This document shows, one piece after another, positions 9,435 through 18,674 of a stretch of DNA of 64,000 nucleotides; positions within the stretch are counted from its first letter, which is position 1; each line of letters starts with the position of its first letter. The DNA lies in contig QQUN01000027.1 in NCBI GenBank assembly GCA_008501585.1, positions 100,043 to 164,042 on the forward strand, read 5' to 3'. A program made the position numbers and the translations under genes. The DNA comes from Pseudomonadota bacterium (lineage in GTDB: Bacteria; Pseudomonadota; Gammaproteobacteria; Burkholderiales; Rhodocyclaceae). Below the pieces are notes generated by a model, which worked only from the letters and a program-made list of their open reading frames with translations, searched no databases and was not told where the DNA came from.

Positions 9435-10760
9435 GTGGCAAAACAACCCGCGACCCTCGGTAACCAGGGCAAGTTCGGCGATTTGCGTCGCCGACTGATG
9501 TTCCTGTTGGGGGCGCTGGTGGTGTATCGCATCGGCGCGCACATCCCTGTGCCTGGCATTGATCCGCAGCGTTTGGCGGAACTGTTCCAGACCCAGCAGG
9601 GCGGCATTCTGGGTGTGTTCAACCTGTTTTCCGGTGGTGCGCTGTCGAGATTCACCATCTTCGCGCTCGGGATCATGCCGTACATCTCTGCATCGATCAT
9701 CATGCAGCTGATGAGCGTGGCTTCGCCGCAGCTTGAAGCCCTGAAGAAGGAAGGTGAGGCGGGCCGTCGCAAGATCACGCAATACACCCGCTACGGTACG
9801 CTGGCGCTGGCCTTGTTCCAGGCGGTGGGTATTTCGGTGGCCCTCGAGGGGCAGCCTGGCCTGGTGCTTGATCCGGGCTTGATGTTCCGCTTCGTGACGG
9901 TGGCCACGCTGGTGACCGGAACGATGTTCCTGATGTGGCTCGGTGAGCAGATTACCGAGCGGGGTCTGGGCAACGGTATTTCGCTGATCATCTTCGCGGG
10001 GATTGCCTCCGGGTTGCCCAGCGCGATCGGCGGACTGTTCGAGCTGGTGCGGACCGGCGCGATGCACCCCTTCACCGCTTTGTTCATCTGCATCCTGGTG
10101 GTGCTGGTGACGGCGCTGGTGGTGTTCGTCGAGCGGGGTCAGCGCAAGATCCTGGTGAACTACGCAAAACGTCAGGTCGGCAACAAGGTGTACGGTGGGC
10201 AGAGTTCCCACCTGCCGCTGAAGCTGAACATGGCGGGCGTGATTCCCCCGATCTTCGCCTCGAGCATCATCCTGTTCCCGGCAACGCTGGGTCAGTGGTT
10301 CGGCGCGTCGGAGGGGATGACCTGGCTGCGGGATATTTCCGCGACGCTGGCGCCGGGGCAGCCGATTTACGTCATGTTGTACGCTGCAGCGATCGTGTTC
10401 TTCTGCTTCTTCTATACCGCGCTGGTGTTCAATGCGCGTGAGACGGCAGACAACCTGAAGAAGAGCGGCGCGTTTGTGCCGGGTATTCGTCCGGGTGAGC
10501 AGACGGCGCGATACATCGATCGCATCCTGATGCGGTTGACGATGGCTGGTGCGGTGTACATCACGCTGGTCTGTCTGCTTCCTGAGTTTTTGATTCTGAA
10601 GTGGAACGTACCGTTTTATTTCGGGGGGACCTCGCTGCTGATCATCGTTGTCGTGACGATGGACTTCATGGCGCAGGTTCAGGCTTACATCATGTCGCAC
10701 CAGTACGAGAGCCTGTTGAAGAAGGCGAACTTCAAAGGTGCGGGAATGCCGATGCGGTAA
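9435..10760 (+). CDS. secY: Protein translocase channel subunit SecY
   Basis: SecY, the ten-helix channel of the Sec translocon. At 441 residues it matches the family. It starts [19 protein letters not shown] and includes the plug region, [19 protein letters not shown], after helix 1 and conserved cytoplasmic loops such as [14 protein letters not shown]. The start is a GTG at 9435, preceded by AAGGCGG. Its position between rplO and infA is the standard spc-operon place. Confidence 0.98.
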   Translation: MAKQPATLGNQGKFGDLRRRLMFLLGALVVYRIGAHIPVPGIDPQRLAELFQTQQGGILGVFNLFSGGALSRFTIFALGIMPYISASIIMQLMSVASPQLEALKKEGEAGRRKITQYTRYGTLALALFQAVGISVALEGQPGLVLDPGLMFRFVTVATLVTGTMFLMWLGEQITERGLGNGISLIIFAGIASGLPSAIGGLFELVRTGAMHPFTALFICILVVLVTALVVFVERGQRKILVNYAKRQVGNKVYGGQSSHLPLKLNMAGVIPPIFASSIILFPATLGQWFGASEGMTWLRDISATLAPGQPIYVMLYAAAIVFFCFFYTALVFNARETADNLKKSGAFVPGIRPGEQTARYIDRILMRLTMAGAVYITLVCLLPEFLILKWNVPFYFGGTSLLIIVVVTMDFMAQVQAYIMSHQYESLLKKANFKGAGMPMR

Positions 10761-10767
10761 GAGCACC

Positions 10768-10986
10768 ATGACGAAGGAAGACGGCATCGAAATGCAGGGG
10801 GAAGTGCTTGAAACCCTTCCCAATGCGATGTTTAAGGTTCGCCTGGAGAATGGCCACACAGTACTTGGCCATATTTCCGGGAAGATGCGCATGCACTACA
10901 TTCGGATCCTGCCTGGGGACCGCGTCACAGTGCAATTGACGCCATATGATCTGACCAAGGGGCGGATTGTTTTCCGCTCCAAGTAA
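10768..10986 (+). CDS. infA: Translation initiation factor IF-1
   Basis: A 72-residue S1-like OB-fold protein ([16 protein letters not shown], ending [12 protein letters not shown]), the exact usual IF-1 length. It occupies the A site during initiation. It starts TKEDGIE rather than the AKED of E. coli; betaproteobacteria often carry more than one infA, and this copy is in the ribosomal operon. The ATG at 10768 is 7 bp after secY; an upstream in-frame start lies inside secY. Confidence 0.96.
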   Translation: MTKEDGIEMQGEVLETLPNAMFKVRLENGHTVLGHISGKMRMHYIRILPGDRVTVQLTPYDLTKGRIVFRSK

Positions 10987-11007
10987 CAGAATCTTCAGGA
11001 GAAAGAA

Positions 11008-11121
11008 ATGAGAGTTCAGGCTTCAGTGAAGCGCCTCTGCCGAAACTGCAAGATCATTCGCCGCAAAGGCGTGGTTCGTGTGATTTGCACCGATCCGCGT
11101 CACAAGCAGCGCCAGGGTTGA
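11008..11121 (+). CDS. rpmJ: 50S ribosomal protein L36
   Basis: A 37-codon gene. The product ([20 protein letters not shown]...) keeps the C-x2-C, C and H zinc ligands of the zinc-binding L36 form: CRNC, then [17 protein letters not shown] lies just upstream. Its TGA overlaps the -35 box of the next promoter. Confidence 0.97.
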   Translation: MRVQASVKRLCRNCKIIRRKGVVRVICTDPRHKQRQG

Positions 11122-11146
11122 TAGCAATAGCTATCAGAACTATAAT
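11118..11146 (+). promoter_or_regulatory. Alpha-operon promoter overlapping a palindrome
   Basis: TTGATA (11118-11123), 17-bp spacer, TATAAT (11141-11146), placed just before rpsM. A perfect inverted repeat, TGATAGC (11119-11125) and GCTATCA (11130-11136) with loop AATA, covers the -35 and the first part of the spacer. The -35 begins inside the rpmJ stop region. Confidence 0.75.
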
Positions 11147-11174
11147 TTAAGGTTTAACTTTCTGGGGTGATCGG

Positions 11175-11537
11175 ATGGCCCGTATTGCTGGGGTAAACAT
11201 TCCCAATCACAAACACGCGGAAATCGCTCTGACGGCGATCTTCGGGGTTGGCCGGACGCGCGCGCAAAAGATTTGCGACGCAGCCGGTGTTGCACGTTCG
11301 GCGAAGATCAAGGATTTGACCGAGTCGGATATGGAGCGTCTGCGCGACGAGGTGGGCAAGTTCTCGGTTGAAGGCGATTTGCGTCGTGAAATCACGATGA
11401 GCATCAAGCGTCTGATGGACCTGAGCTGCTATCGTGGGCTGCGCCATCGTCGCGGTCTGCCGTGCCGTGGTCAGCGTACCCGCACCAACGCCCGCACCCG
11501 CAAGGGACCGCGCAAGGCAATTGCCGGCAAGAAGTGA
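11175..11537 (+). CDS. rpsM: 30S ribosomal protein S13
   Basis: S13 (120 residues) begins [22 protein letters not shown] and ends in the basic [20 protein letters not shown] tail that contacts P-site tRNA. It is the first gene of the alpha block and lies 53 bp after rpmJ with its own promoter. Confidence 0.98.
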   Translation: MARIAGVNIPNHKHAEIALTAIFGVGRTRAQKICDAAGVARSAKIKDLTESDMERLRDEVGKFSVEGDLRREITMSIKRLMDLSCYRGLRHRRGLPCRGQRTRTNARTRKGPRKAIAGKK

Positions 11538-11549
11538 TAGAGACGAGAT

Positions 11550-11939
11550 ATGGCTAAGACTGCAACCAAAGTTCGCAAGAAGGTCAAGAAGAACGTTGCC
11601 GAAGGCATCGTTCACGTTCATGCGAGCTTCAATAACACGATCATCACCATCACGGACCGCCAGGGCAACGCCCTGTCGTGGGCAACTTCCGGTGGTGCTG
11701 GCTTCAAGGGCTCGCGCAAGAGCACTCCGTTCGCAGCCCAGGTGGCCGCGGAAGCTGCCGGCAAGGCCGCTCAGGAATGTGGCGTGAAGAACGTCGAAGT
11801 GCGCATCAAGGGCCCGGGTCCGGGGCGTGAGTCGTCGGTGCGTGCGCTGAACGCGCTGGGTATCAAGGTGACCAGCATCACCGATATCACGCCGATTCCG
11901 CACAACGGTTGCCGGCCGCCCAAGAAGCGCCGTATCTAA
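11550..11939 (+). CDS. rpsK: 30S ribosomal protein S11
   Basis: The 129-residue S11 has the conserved [15 protein letters not shown] strand and the C-terminal [17 protein letters not shown] signature. It forms part of the 30S platform with S18 and S6. The gap to rpsM is 12 bp. Confidence 0.98.
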   Translation: MAKTATKVRKKVKKNVAEGIVHVHASFNNTIITITDRQGNALSWATSGGAGFKGSRKSTPFAAQVAAEAAGKAAQECGVKNVEVRIKGPGPGRESSVRALNALGIKVTSITDITPIPHNGCRPPKKRRI

Positions 11940-11952
11940 CAAGGAGTAAAAC

Positions 11953-12582
11953 GTGGCCCGCAATCTTGATCCCAAGTGCCGCCAGTGCCGCCGCGAAGGC
12001 GAAAAGCTGTTCCTGAAAGGCGAGAAGTGCTTTACCGATAAGTGCGCCATCGAGCGCCGCGCCTATGCGCCGGGTCAGCACGGCCAGCGTTCCGGTCAGC
12101 GTATGTCCGGTTACGGCGTCCAGCTGCGCGAAAAGCAGAAGATCCGTCGTCTGTACGGCGTGCTCGAGCGTCAGTTCCGTAAAGTGTATTCCGAGGCAGA
12201 CCGCCGCCGCGGCCAGACGGGTGAGAACCTGCTCCAGCTGCTCGAAGGCCGCCTGGATTCGGTTGCCTACCGCATGGGCTTTGGCGTCTCGCGTGCCGAG
12301 GCGCGCCAGATCGTTCGTCACAACGGCGTGCTGGTCAATGGTCAGCGCGTGAACATTCCGTCCTACAACGTGCGCCCGGGTGATGTCGTTGAAGTGACCG
12401 AAGGCGTTCGTGGCACCCTGCGTGTCAAGGCCGCTCTGGAAGCCGCCGAGTCGCGTGGTTTCCCCGAGTGGATCGAAGTCGATGTGAAGGCCGGCAAGGG
12501 CGTGTTCAAAGCCTACCCGCAGCGCAGCGAACTGCCCGCTACGCTGAACGAAGGTCTGGTCGTCGAACTTTACTCCCGCTGA
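11953..12582 (+). CDS. rpsD: 30S ribosomal protein S4
   Basis: S4 (209 residues) starts [19 protein letters not shown] and has an S4 RNA-binding domain ([20 protein letters not shown]). It nucleates 30S assembly, and in E. coli it is the translational repressor of the alpha operon. The start is GTG at 11953 with AAGGAG upstream. A short Cys cluster (CRQC) resembles zinc-bearing S4 types, though the full four-Cys set is spread out. Confidence 0.97.
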   Translation: MARNLDPKCRQCRREGEKLFLKGEKCFTDKCAIERRAYAPGQHGQRSGQRMSGYGVQLREKQKIRRLYGVLERQFRKVYSEADRRRGQTGENLLQLLEGRLDSVAYRMGFGVSRAEARQIVRHNGVLVNGQRVNIPSYNVRPGDVVEVTEGVRGTLRVKAALEAAESRGFPEWIEVDVKAGKGVFKAYPQRSELPATLNEGLVVELYSR

Positions 12583-12621
12583 TTGCGGCTTCTGACGTAA
12601 TTTGCGAAACAAGGACTGCTG

Positions 12622-13602
12622 ATGCAAAGCAATGTACTGCTGAAACCGCGCATCATTGACGTACAAAGCCTGTCGACCGTGCACGCACGTGTCACGATGG
12701 AGCCGTTCGAGCGCGGATTCGGACACACGCTCGGTAACGCCCTGCGTCGGATTTTGCTCTCGTCGCTTCCGGGGTGTGCACCGACTGAAGTGAGCATTCA
12801 GGGTGTGCTGCACGAGTACTCGACGCTGGACGGTGTGCGCGAAGACGTTGTCGACCTGCTGCTGAACCTGAAGGGCGTTGTGCTCAAGATGCACAACCGC
12901 ACGGACGCAACGCTGCGCCTGGCCAAGTCCGGCGAAGGCGTCGTGACCGCGGCAGACATCGAAACGACCCATGACGTCGAGGTGATCAACCCCGATTTCG
13001 TGATCGCGCACCTGGCACCGGGCGGCAAGCTCGACATGGAGATCAAGGTCGAGGAAGGCCGTGGCTACCAGCCCGCCAACCAGCGTCCGACCAATGGCGA
13101 GTCGAAGGCCATCGGCCATGTCGTGCTGGACGCGTCGTTCAGCCCGGTGCGTCGTGTGAGCTACAAGGTCGAGAGCGCGCGGGTTGAACAGCGTACCGAC
13201 CTGGACCGTCTGGTGATCGACATCGAGACCAACGGTGCGGTCGATCCGGAAGAAGCGATCCGCTTTGCTGCGCGCGTGCTGGTCGATCAGCTGTCCGTGT
13301 TTGCCGATCTTGAAGGGACGCCGGTTGAAGTCGAGGCGGCTCAGGCCCCGACGATCGATCCGGTGCTGCTGCGCCCGGTGGATGATCTGGAGCTGACGGT
13401 TCGTTCGGCGAACTGCCTGAAGGCGGAGAACATCTACTACATCGGTGACCTGATCCAGCGGACGGAAACCGAACTGCTCAAGACGCCGAATCTCGGGCGC
13501 AAGTCGCTGAACGAGATCAAGGAAGTGCTCGCCTCGCGCGGCCTGACGCTCGGCATGAAGTTGGAAAATTGGCCGCCGGCCGGGCTCGAGAAGCTCGGTT
13601 GA
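12622..13602 (+). CDS. rpoA: RNA polymerase subunit alpha
   Basis: The 326-residue alpha subunit comprises the N-terminal dimerization domain ([17 protein letters not shown], about residues 32-50) and a C-terminal DNA-binding domain starting near residue 245. The latter includes the UP-element and activator surface [17 protein letters not shown] and ends [13 protein letters not shown]. It lies between rpsD and rplQ, as in other proteobacteria. Confidence 0.98.
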   Translation: MQSNVLLKPRIIDVQSLSTVHARVTMEPFERGFGHTLGNALRRILLSSLPGCAPTEVSIQGVLHEYSTLDGVREDVVDLLLNLKGVVLKMHNRTDATLRLAKSGEGVVTAADIETTHDVEVINPDFVIAHLAPGGKLDMEIKVEEGRGYQPANQRPTNGESKAIGHVVLDASFSPVRRVSYKVESARVEQRTDLDRLVIDIETNGAVDPEEAIRFAARVLVDQLSVFADLEGTPVEVEAAQAPTIDPVLLRPVDDLELTVRSANCLKAENIYYIGDLIQRTETELLKTPNLGRKSLNEIKEVLASRGLTLGMKLENWPPAGLEKLG

Positions 13603-13628
13603 TTCGGCAGGGATAAAGGAACGAGATC

Positions 13629-14036
13629 ATGCGTCACCGTAACGGTCTTCGCAAGCTGAACCGCACCAGTGCACACCGCCAGGCAATGTTCCGCAACATG
13701 GCAAATGCGCTGCTGCAGCACGAAGTCATCAAGACGACTCTCCCCAAGGCAAAGGAACTGCGCCGAGTGGTTGAGCCCCTCATCACGCTGAGCAAGAAAG
13801 CGACCGTGGCAAACCGCCGCCTGGCTTTCGACCGGCTGCGCGACCGCGACATGGTGGTCAAGCTCTTTGACGAGCTGGGCCCGCGCTACGCCACCCGCAA
13901 CGGCGGCTACCTGCGTATCCTGAAGTTCGGCTTCCGCGACGGCGACAATGCGCCGATGGCCATCGTCGAACTGCTCGATCGCCCGGAAGAGGCCTCCGCG
14001 CCGGTCGAAGCGCCGGCTGAAGAGCAAGCCGCTTGA
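13629..14036 (+). CDS. rplQ: 50S ribosomal protein L17
   Basis: A 135-residue L17 starting [20 protein letters not shown], with a C-terminal extension rich in Glu, Ala and Pro. It is the last gene of the alpha block; a strong intrinsic terminator begins about 45 bp after its stop. Confidence 0.98.
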   Translation: MRHRNGLRKLNRTSAHRQAMFRNMANALLQHEVIKTTLPKAKELRRVVEPLITLSKKATVANRRLAFDRLRDRDMVVKLFDELGPRYATRNGGYLRILKFGFRDGDNAPMAIVELLDRPEEASAPVEAPAEEQAA

Positions 14037-14079
14037 GGGACTGACCAGCCCGGGCTTTTGCCCGCAGGCTGTGGTCTTG

Positions 14080-14109
14080 AAAACGCCCCGATTCGTTCGG
14101 GGCGTTTTT
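14080..14109 (+). terminator. Intrinsic terminator of the ribosomal cluster
   Basis: A perfect 12-bp stem (AAAACGCCCCGA / TCGGGGCGTTTT) with a 5-nt loop, followed by TTTTT. The A-run at the other end means it can also stop transcription of the converging hslR gene. Confidence 0.9.
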
Positions 14110-14159
14110 GTTTTGGGATGCGCCGTTGCGACCCCGTCGGCCATGCCCGGGGCGGGCGC

Positions 14160-14549
14160 TTATCGGTCGGCCCCTTCATTGAAGCGATGGATGGCGCGAC
14201 GATCTCGTTTGGTCGGGCGGCCGCCGGTGCGTACGGGTTGGCCAAGGCGTCGCTCCGCGCGTGCGGCTTCGGCGCGCGCCAGGCTCTCCGGTGTTTCGGC
14301 ATACAGCTGTTGTGCGACCGGCGCCGGTCCGCGGGTGTTCGACAGGCCCGCCACCACAAGCGTGATCTTCCGCTCGCCAATCGTCAGATCGAGCGTGTCG
14401 CCCGGATGGACGCAGCGCGCCGGCTTGGCCCGGGTGCCGTTGATGTGTACATGCCCGCCGTCGATGGCCGTCTTGGCGAGGCCGCGTGTCTTGAAGAAAC
14501 GCGCAGCCCAAAGCCACTTGTCGATGCGTGTCTCGGCGTCGTCGTTCAT
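14160..14549 (-). CDS. hslR: Hsp15-like S4-domain RNA-binding protein
   Basis: This 129-residue protein has an N-terminal S4 domain (RIDKWLWAARFFKTRGLAKTA, then GGHVHINGTRAKP) and a basic C-terminal tail rich in Arg, close to E. coli Hsp15 (133 residues). Hsp15 binds stalled 50S subunits that still carry a nascent chain. The ATG at 14549 overlaps the stop of the upstream response regulator (ATGA), so the two are probably translated together. A longer in-frame reading to 14669 would run inside the regulator and is unlikely. Confidence 0.88.
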   Translation of the reverse strand: MNDDAETRIDKWLWAARFFKTRGLAKTAIDGGHVHINGTRAKPARCVHPGDTLDLTIGERKITLVVAGLSNTRGPAPVAQQLYAETPESLARAEAARAERRLGQPVRTGGRPTKRDRRAIHRFNEGADR

Positions 14550-15088
14550 TCGCGCACCGGCCGCTTCGACAGTTTTCGCTGCAGTGTCCGTCGGTGCATC
14601 TTGAGTGCCCGAGCGGTTGCCGAGATGTTGCCCTGGTGTTCGGCCAGCACGCGCTGGATATGCTCCCATTCGAGCCGGTCAACCGACATCGGCTCCAGCG
14701 GCGCCTCGTCGGCCGGTGTGCCGACGGCGTCGGTGAGGGCGCGCAGGATGCTTTCGGCGTCGGCGGGTTTGGCCAGATACTGGTGCGCGCCAAGCTTGAT
14801 GGCGTCGACGGCGGTCGTGATGCTGGCGTAGCCGGTGAGGACCACGATCCGGGTGTCCGGCCGCAGTTCTTGCAACGGCGCGATCAGCGGGAGGCCGGAA
14901 CTGCCGGCAAGATTGAGGTCGAGGATCACCGCGTCCGGGCGGTGACGCCGCATTTCCTGCAAGGCGCTGGTGGCGTCGTGGGCGCCGATGCACTCGATGC
15001 CATGCAATGCCAGCGTACGGCACAGGATGCGGTTGAAGGCCGGATCATCGTCGATGACCAGCGCGGTCTGGATGCCAGGTGTCGTCAT
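14546..15088 (-). CDS. regA: RegA/PrrA-family redox response regulator
   Basis: The 180-residue protein joins an N-terminal receiver (acidic pair in VIDDDP, phosphoacceptor in VILDLNL, TGYAS, LAKPAD) to a short Fis-type helix-turn-helix (HIQRVLAEHQGNISATARAL). This layout and length are typical of RegA/PrrA/RoxR/ActR regulators, which control respiration, carbon and nitrogen genes in response to redox state. It overlaps the sensor gene by four bases, and hslR follows with another ATGA overlap. The symbol follows the family; the regulon is not shown by the sequence. Confidence 0.9.
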   Translation of the reverse strand: MTTPGIQTALVIDDDPAFNRILCRTLALHGIECIGAHDATSALQEMRRHRPDAVILDLNLAGSSGLPLIAPLQELRPDTRIVVLTGYASITTAVDAIKLGAHQYLAKPADAESILRALTDAVGTPADEAPLEPMSVDRLEWEHIQRVLAEHQGNISATARALKMHRRTLQRKLSKRPVRE

Positions 15089-16365
15089 GGGTTCAGAAGG
15101 GGCAGGTTGACGGTCGTGATGGTACCGCCGCCAGCGCGGGCGGCGTACTGTAGCGTGCCGCCGAAGGCTTCGATGGCACCCAGGCTCAGCAGCAGGCCGA
15201 TGCCGAGGCCGTCGCGGCCGGGGTCGCGTTGCGCCGGTGCGTGATGCAGGGTATTGAGGATGTCCGCCGGAATGCCCGGCCCGCGGTCCAGGATGTCCAG
15301 CGTGAACCGGTCGCCGTTGCGGCGGGCTTCGATGGCAACATGCCTGTCGGGCGACGCCGTGGCGGCATTGTTGATGAGGTTGTGCACGGCCTGGGTCAGC
15401 GATTGGTCGGCGACCATCCGCAAGGCGCCTAGCGGCGCCGTGTCGCTGCAGTCGATCGAGACATCGGGGCGCTGCGATTCGACGGTCATGACCAGATCGT
15501 CCAGCCAGTCGGCCACGTCGAGCGCGCCGCCGGCTTCGACCCTCGCCTGGCCGCCCGAAGCCGTCAGTCGCGAGAGGATCGCCCGGCAGTGGCCGATCTG
15601 CTGGGCCATGATGCCGAGATCCTCGCGGGTTTCGGGGTCGTCGCAGCATTGTGCCTGCAGATTGTCGAGGATGAGCCGCATGGTGCCCAGCGGGGTACCC
15701 ATCTCGTGGGCCGCGCCGGCGGCGAGGTTGGCCATGGCGACGATGCGCTCATTGCGCAGCCGGCGTTCCCGCGCTTGTGCCAGGGCCAGGTCACGGGCGC
15801 GTACGGCGGCAGTCATGCGCGAGACGTACCAGGTAATCACCAGCGCGGAGACGGCAAAGGTGCCCCACATGCCCGCCAGGTGCCAGTCAATGGCGCGGGT
15901 CGGGTCGGCCAGGCCCAGCGGCTGGTGGTAGATCCACAGCAGGGAGTACACGCCCACGGAGACGAGCGCCAGCAGCCAGGTCTGCATCACCGGCAGCACA
16001 GCCGCGCCGACGGCGATCAGCGGCAGGAAGAGCGAAATGAGCGGATTGGTGGCGCCGCCGGTGAGGTAGAGCACGGCGCTCCAGGCCGCCAGGTCGATCA
16101 GCAGCTCGAGCAGCAGACTCCACGGACCGGGCTCGTCGCCCGGGCGCAGAAGCCGCCGGGTGAGCAGATTCCACAGCCCCAGCGTGGCTGCAATCAACAG
16201 AATCGGGACGGCGGGGATCCGGATGCTCAGCGCCGGCGCCGCGCCAACCGCGAGCACCAGCATGGCCAGCACGGTGTACCAGCGCAGGGAGATGAGCCGC
16301 GTGAGCGGGTTGCCGCCGGGACGGGGGGGGCGTGGGCTGGACACGGAGGCAGGCGGGGTGTGCAT
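15085..16365 (-). CDS. regB: RegB/PrrB-family redox sensor kinase
   Basis: A 426-residue membrane kinase with about six hydrophobic segments (residues 30-180), containing the family's quinone-linked TGGATNP motif at 102-108. The H-box GAAHEMGTP places the phospho-histidine at residue 220, and a cysteine sits at 260 in IGHCRAIL. The 40-residue spacing matches the His225/Cys265 arrangement of Rhodobacter RegB, where that cysteine is redox-active. N-box (QAVHNLINNAA) and G-boxes (DRGPGIP, GLGIGL) are intact. It is transcribed with regA and hslR, divergently from the copper chaperone gene. Confidence 0.92.
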   Translation of the reverse strand: MHTPPASVSSPRPPRPGGNPLTRLISLRWYTVLAMLVLAVGAAPALSIRIPAVPILLIAATLGLWNLLTRRLLRPGDEPGPWSLLLELLIDLAAWSAVLYLTGGATNPLISLFLPLIAVGAAVLPVMQTWLLALVSVGVYSLLWIYHQPLGLADPTRAIDWHLAGMWGTFAVSALVITWYVSRMTAAVRARDLALAQARERRLRNERIVAMANLAAGAAHEMGTPLGTMRLILDNLQAQCCDDPETREDLGIMAQQIGHCRAILSRLTASGGQARVEAGGALDVADWLDDLVMTVESQRPDVSIDCSDTAPLGALRMVADQSLTQAVHNLINNAATASPDRHVAIEARRNGDRFTLDILDRGPGIPADILNTLHHAPAQRDPGRDGLGIGLLLSLGAIEAFGGTLQYAARAGGGTITTVNLPLLNP

Positions 16366-16482
16366 TGTGTTCCATTATGGCGGAAGTGCCACGGTGGCGC
16401 CGTGGTGCGACGAACTGCCGCAGCGCCCCCCGGCCCGCTTTGGAGTAGGCTTTTGCGCGATAAATCGAGCGGAGAACCCCGT

Positions 16483-16950
16483 ATGAAGAACGCAAGAGAT
16501 CTGATCGCCACCGTGTTGCTGGCCTGTACCACCGCGGTTGCCACGGCGGGCGAGGTGACCGTCAGTGAGCCCTGGGTCCGCGGCACCGTCGCCGCGCAGC
16601 AGGCCACGGGCGCCTTCATGGGCCTGACCGCGGCCAAGCCGATGCGTCTGGTCGGGGCCAGCAGCCCGGTCACCCCCACGGTGGAGGTGCACGAGATGCG
16701 CATGGAAAACGATGTGATGAAGATGCGCCAGGTGGCCGGCATCGATCTGCCCGCCGGGCAGCCGGTGGCGCTCAAGCCGGGTGGCTACCACATCATGCTG
16801 ATGGGGCTGACCGCCCCGCTGTCGCCGGGCATGAACGTGCCGATGACGCTCACCTTCGAAGCGGCCGACGGCTCGCGCGAGACGGTCGAGATCGAGGCGC
16901 CGGTGCGTGCGCTGGCCTCGCCGGCGATGAAACACGGCGGCGCTCACTGA
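16483..16950 (+). CDS. Periplasmic PCu(A)C copper chaperone
   Basis: A 155-residue protein with a Sec signal peptide (cleavage probably after residue 22) and a cupredoxin-like domain. The copper(I) ligands of the PCu(A)C family are visible as His70, Met81, His103 and Met105 (HEMRM ... GYHIM), and the extra Met72 and Met74 are typical. These proteins deliver copper to cytochrome c oxidase. Its position opposite regBA, a redox system that often controls oxidases, fits this role. ATG 16483 has GGAG about 8 bases upstream. A His/Gly C-terminus (KHGGAH) may add metal binding. Confidence 0.9.
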   Translation: MKNARDLIATVLLACTTAVATAGEVTVSEPWVRGTVAAQQATGAFMGLTAAKPMRLVGASSPVTPTVEVHEMRMENDVMKMRQVAGIDLPAGQPVALKPGGYHIMLMGLTAPLSPGMNVPMTLTFEAADGSRETVEIEAPVRALASPAMKHGGAH

Positions 16951-16985
16951 CAATAGGCTGTCCGGCCGTCGCGCCGGTAGTGTCG

Positions 16986-17008
16986 AAGCCGCCTGCGGGC
17001 GGCTTTTT
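16986..17008 (+). terminator. Intrinsic terminator after the copper chaperone gene
   Basis: An 8-bp stem (AAGCCGCC / GGCGGCTT) with loop TGCG and a five-T run, about 35 bp after the stop codon and before galE. Confidence 0.85.
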
Positions 17009-17078
17009 CACGCCAGCGACATAGGCTGTCACGCAGACGGGGTATCATCCGGCCTGGCTTCATTGTGGAGATTCAGGC

Positions 17079-18098
17079 ATGGCATGCATTCTCGTCACGG
17101 GCGGCGCTGGCTACATCGGTTCGCACACCTGTGTGGCGCTGCTGGCCGCCGGGCATCAGGTGGTGGTGGTCGACAACTACAGCAACAGCAAGCCGCAGGC
17201 GCTGGCCCGTGTGGCGCAGATCGCCGGTCGGTCGGTTGATGCGGTCCATGCCGTTGATATCCGCGACCGCGACGCGCTGAGCGCGGTGTTTGCCGCGCAT
17301 CCGGTGGACGCAGTGATCCACTTCGCCGGGCTGAAAGCGGTGGGCGAGTCGGTGCAGCTGCCCCGCGCGTACTACGACAACAACGTGGCCGGCACCCTGG
17401 TGCTGCTCGATGTGATGGCCGCGCATGGCGTCAAGCGCATGGTCTTCAGCTCGTCGGCCACGGTGTATGGCGACCCGGCCAGCGTGCCGATCCGCGAGGA
17501 TTTCCCGACCGGGCCGACCAACCCCTATGGCCGCACCAAGTGGATGCTGGAGTTCATCCTGCAGGATGTGGCCGCTGCCGATGCCGAGTGGGCGATGGCG
17601 CTGCTGCGTTATTTCAACCCCGTGGGCGCCCACCCCTCGGGCCTGATCGGCGAAGACCCCAACGGCATCCCGAACAACCTGATGCCCTATGTCAGCCAGG
17701 TCGCGGTCGGCAAGTTGCGGGAACTGAGCGTGTTTGGAGATGATTACGCGACCGTTGATGGCACCGGCGTGCGCGACTACATCCACGTGGTCGATCTCGC
17801 CGTCGGCCATGTCCGGGCGGTCGAGCGCCTGATGCGGGGCGCCGGCGTGCTGACGCTCAACCTGGGCACCGGGCGGGGCTACAGCGTGCTCGAGGTGGTC
17901 AAGGCCTTCGAGCAGGCCTCGGGCCGGCCCGTGCCCTACCGGATTGCGCCGCGGCGTGCGGGCGACATTGCCCAGTGCTACGCCGATCCGGCGCGGGCCG
18001 AGGCCGAGCTGGGCTGGCGGGCCGAGCATGACCTGGCCGCCATGTGCGTCGACGCCTGGCGCTGGCAGTCGGGCAACCCGGACGGCTACGGCGGATAA
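17079..18098 (+). CDS. galE: UDP-glucose 4-epimerase
   Basis: The 339-residue extended short-chain dehydrogenase starts with the NAD-binding motif TGGAGYIGSHT and has the catalytic serine region FSSSATVYG and the YxxxK pair at about Tyr150/Lys154 (PYGRTK). Residues RYFNPVGAHPSG are GalE-typical. It interconverts UDP-glucose and UDP-galactose for surface polysaccharides. No other sugar gene is adjacent, so it appears to be a single-gene unit between the upstream terminator and the MarR gene. Confidence 0.95.
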   Translation: MACILVTGGAGYIGSHTCVALLAAGHQVVVVDNYSNSKPQALARVAQIAGRSVDAVHAVDIRDRDALSAVFAAHPVDAVIHFAGLKAVGESVQLPRAYYDNNVAGTLVLLDVMAAHGVKRMVFSSSATVYGDPASVPIREDFPTGPTNPYGRTKWMLEFILQDVAAADAEWAMALLRYFNPVGAHPSGLIGEDPNGIPNNLMPYVSQVAVGKLRELSVFGDDYATVDGTGVRDYIHVVDLAVGHVRAVERLMRGAGVLTLNLGTGRGYSVLEVVKAFEQASGRPVPYRIAPRRAGDIAQCYADPARAEAELGWRAEHDLAAMCVDAWRWQSGNPDGYGG

Positions 18099-18148
18099 GG
18101 GCGGTGTGCGGGGTGCTGGACGTCGCCAAGGCCTGCGCTTATGATGCG

Positions 18149-18166
18149 TTTTGTTTTTGCACAAAA
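18149..18166 (+). promoter_or_regulatory. Possible MarR operator
   Basis: TTTTG (18149-18153) and CAAAA (18162-18166) form a 5-8-5 inverted repeat, ending 7 bases before the MarR start codon. Autoregulatory sites of MarR proteins are often AT-rich palindromes of about this size; the assignment is inferred from position only. Confidence 0.3.
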
Positions 18167-18173
18167 GTAAATC

Positions 18174-18650
18174 ATGACCGCATCTGTCTCCAGCGCGACC
18201 ACGCATGAAGCCCTTCGTCTGTTCCGCGCCATCTACGCGGCCGTACGCCATCACCTGCAGAGTATCGAGCGGCGCTGCGGTGCCAGCGGTGCGCAGGTGT
18301 GGGCGCTGGCCCTGCTTGCGCGTCAGCCGGGCATGCGGGTGACCGAGCTGGCCGACGCCATGGCGATTCACCCGTCGACGGCCAGCAACCTGCTGGCCAA
18401 GGCCGAAAAGGCCGGCCTGTTGCGTCGCGAGCGTTCACAGGCCGACCAGCGGGTGGTCAAGCTCTACCTGACCGAGTCGGGCAGCGATACGCTGGCGAAG
18501 GCGCCCGAGCCGGTCGCCGGGCTGCTGCCCGATGCGTTGGCCCGGCTGCCGCAGGATGTCCTCCTGCGCCTCAGTGGCGACCTGCACACGCTGGCCAAAA
18601 GCATGGCGGTGCAGGAAGATGCCGCCGGCCGGCCGTTTTCCGACCTCTGA
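18174..18650 (+). CDS. MarR-family transcriptional regulator
   Basis: A 158-residue protein with a winged helix-turn-helix in the middle (RVTELADAMAIHPSTASNLL, about residues 60-80; wing RRERSQADQRVVKLYLTESG). Flanking helices would form the MarR dimer interface. It lies 24 bp upstream of a CPA2-type antiporter gene on the same strand and may control it, but the ligand is unknown. No cysteine is placed as in OhrR-type peroxide sensors; the only two, CGASGAQVW and its surroundings, are near the N-terminus. Confidence 0.85.
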   Translation: MTASVSSATTHEALRLFRAIYAAVRHHLQSIERRCGASGAQVWALALLARQPGMRVTELADAMAIHPSTASNLLAKAEKAGLLRRERSQADQRVVKLYLTESGSDTLAKAPEPVAGLLPDALARLPQDVLLRLSGDLHTLAKSMAVQEDAAGRPFSDL

Positions 18651-18674
18651 GCAACGCGCCGCGCGTTCGCCGCC

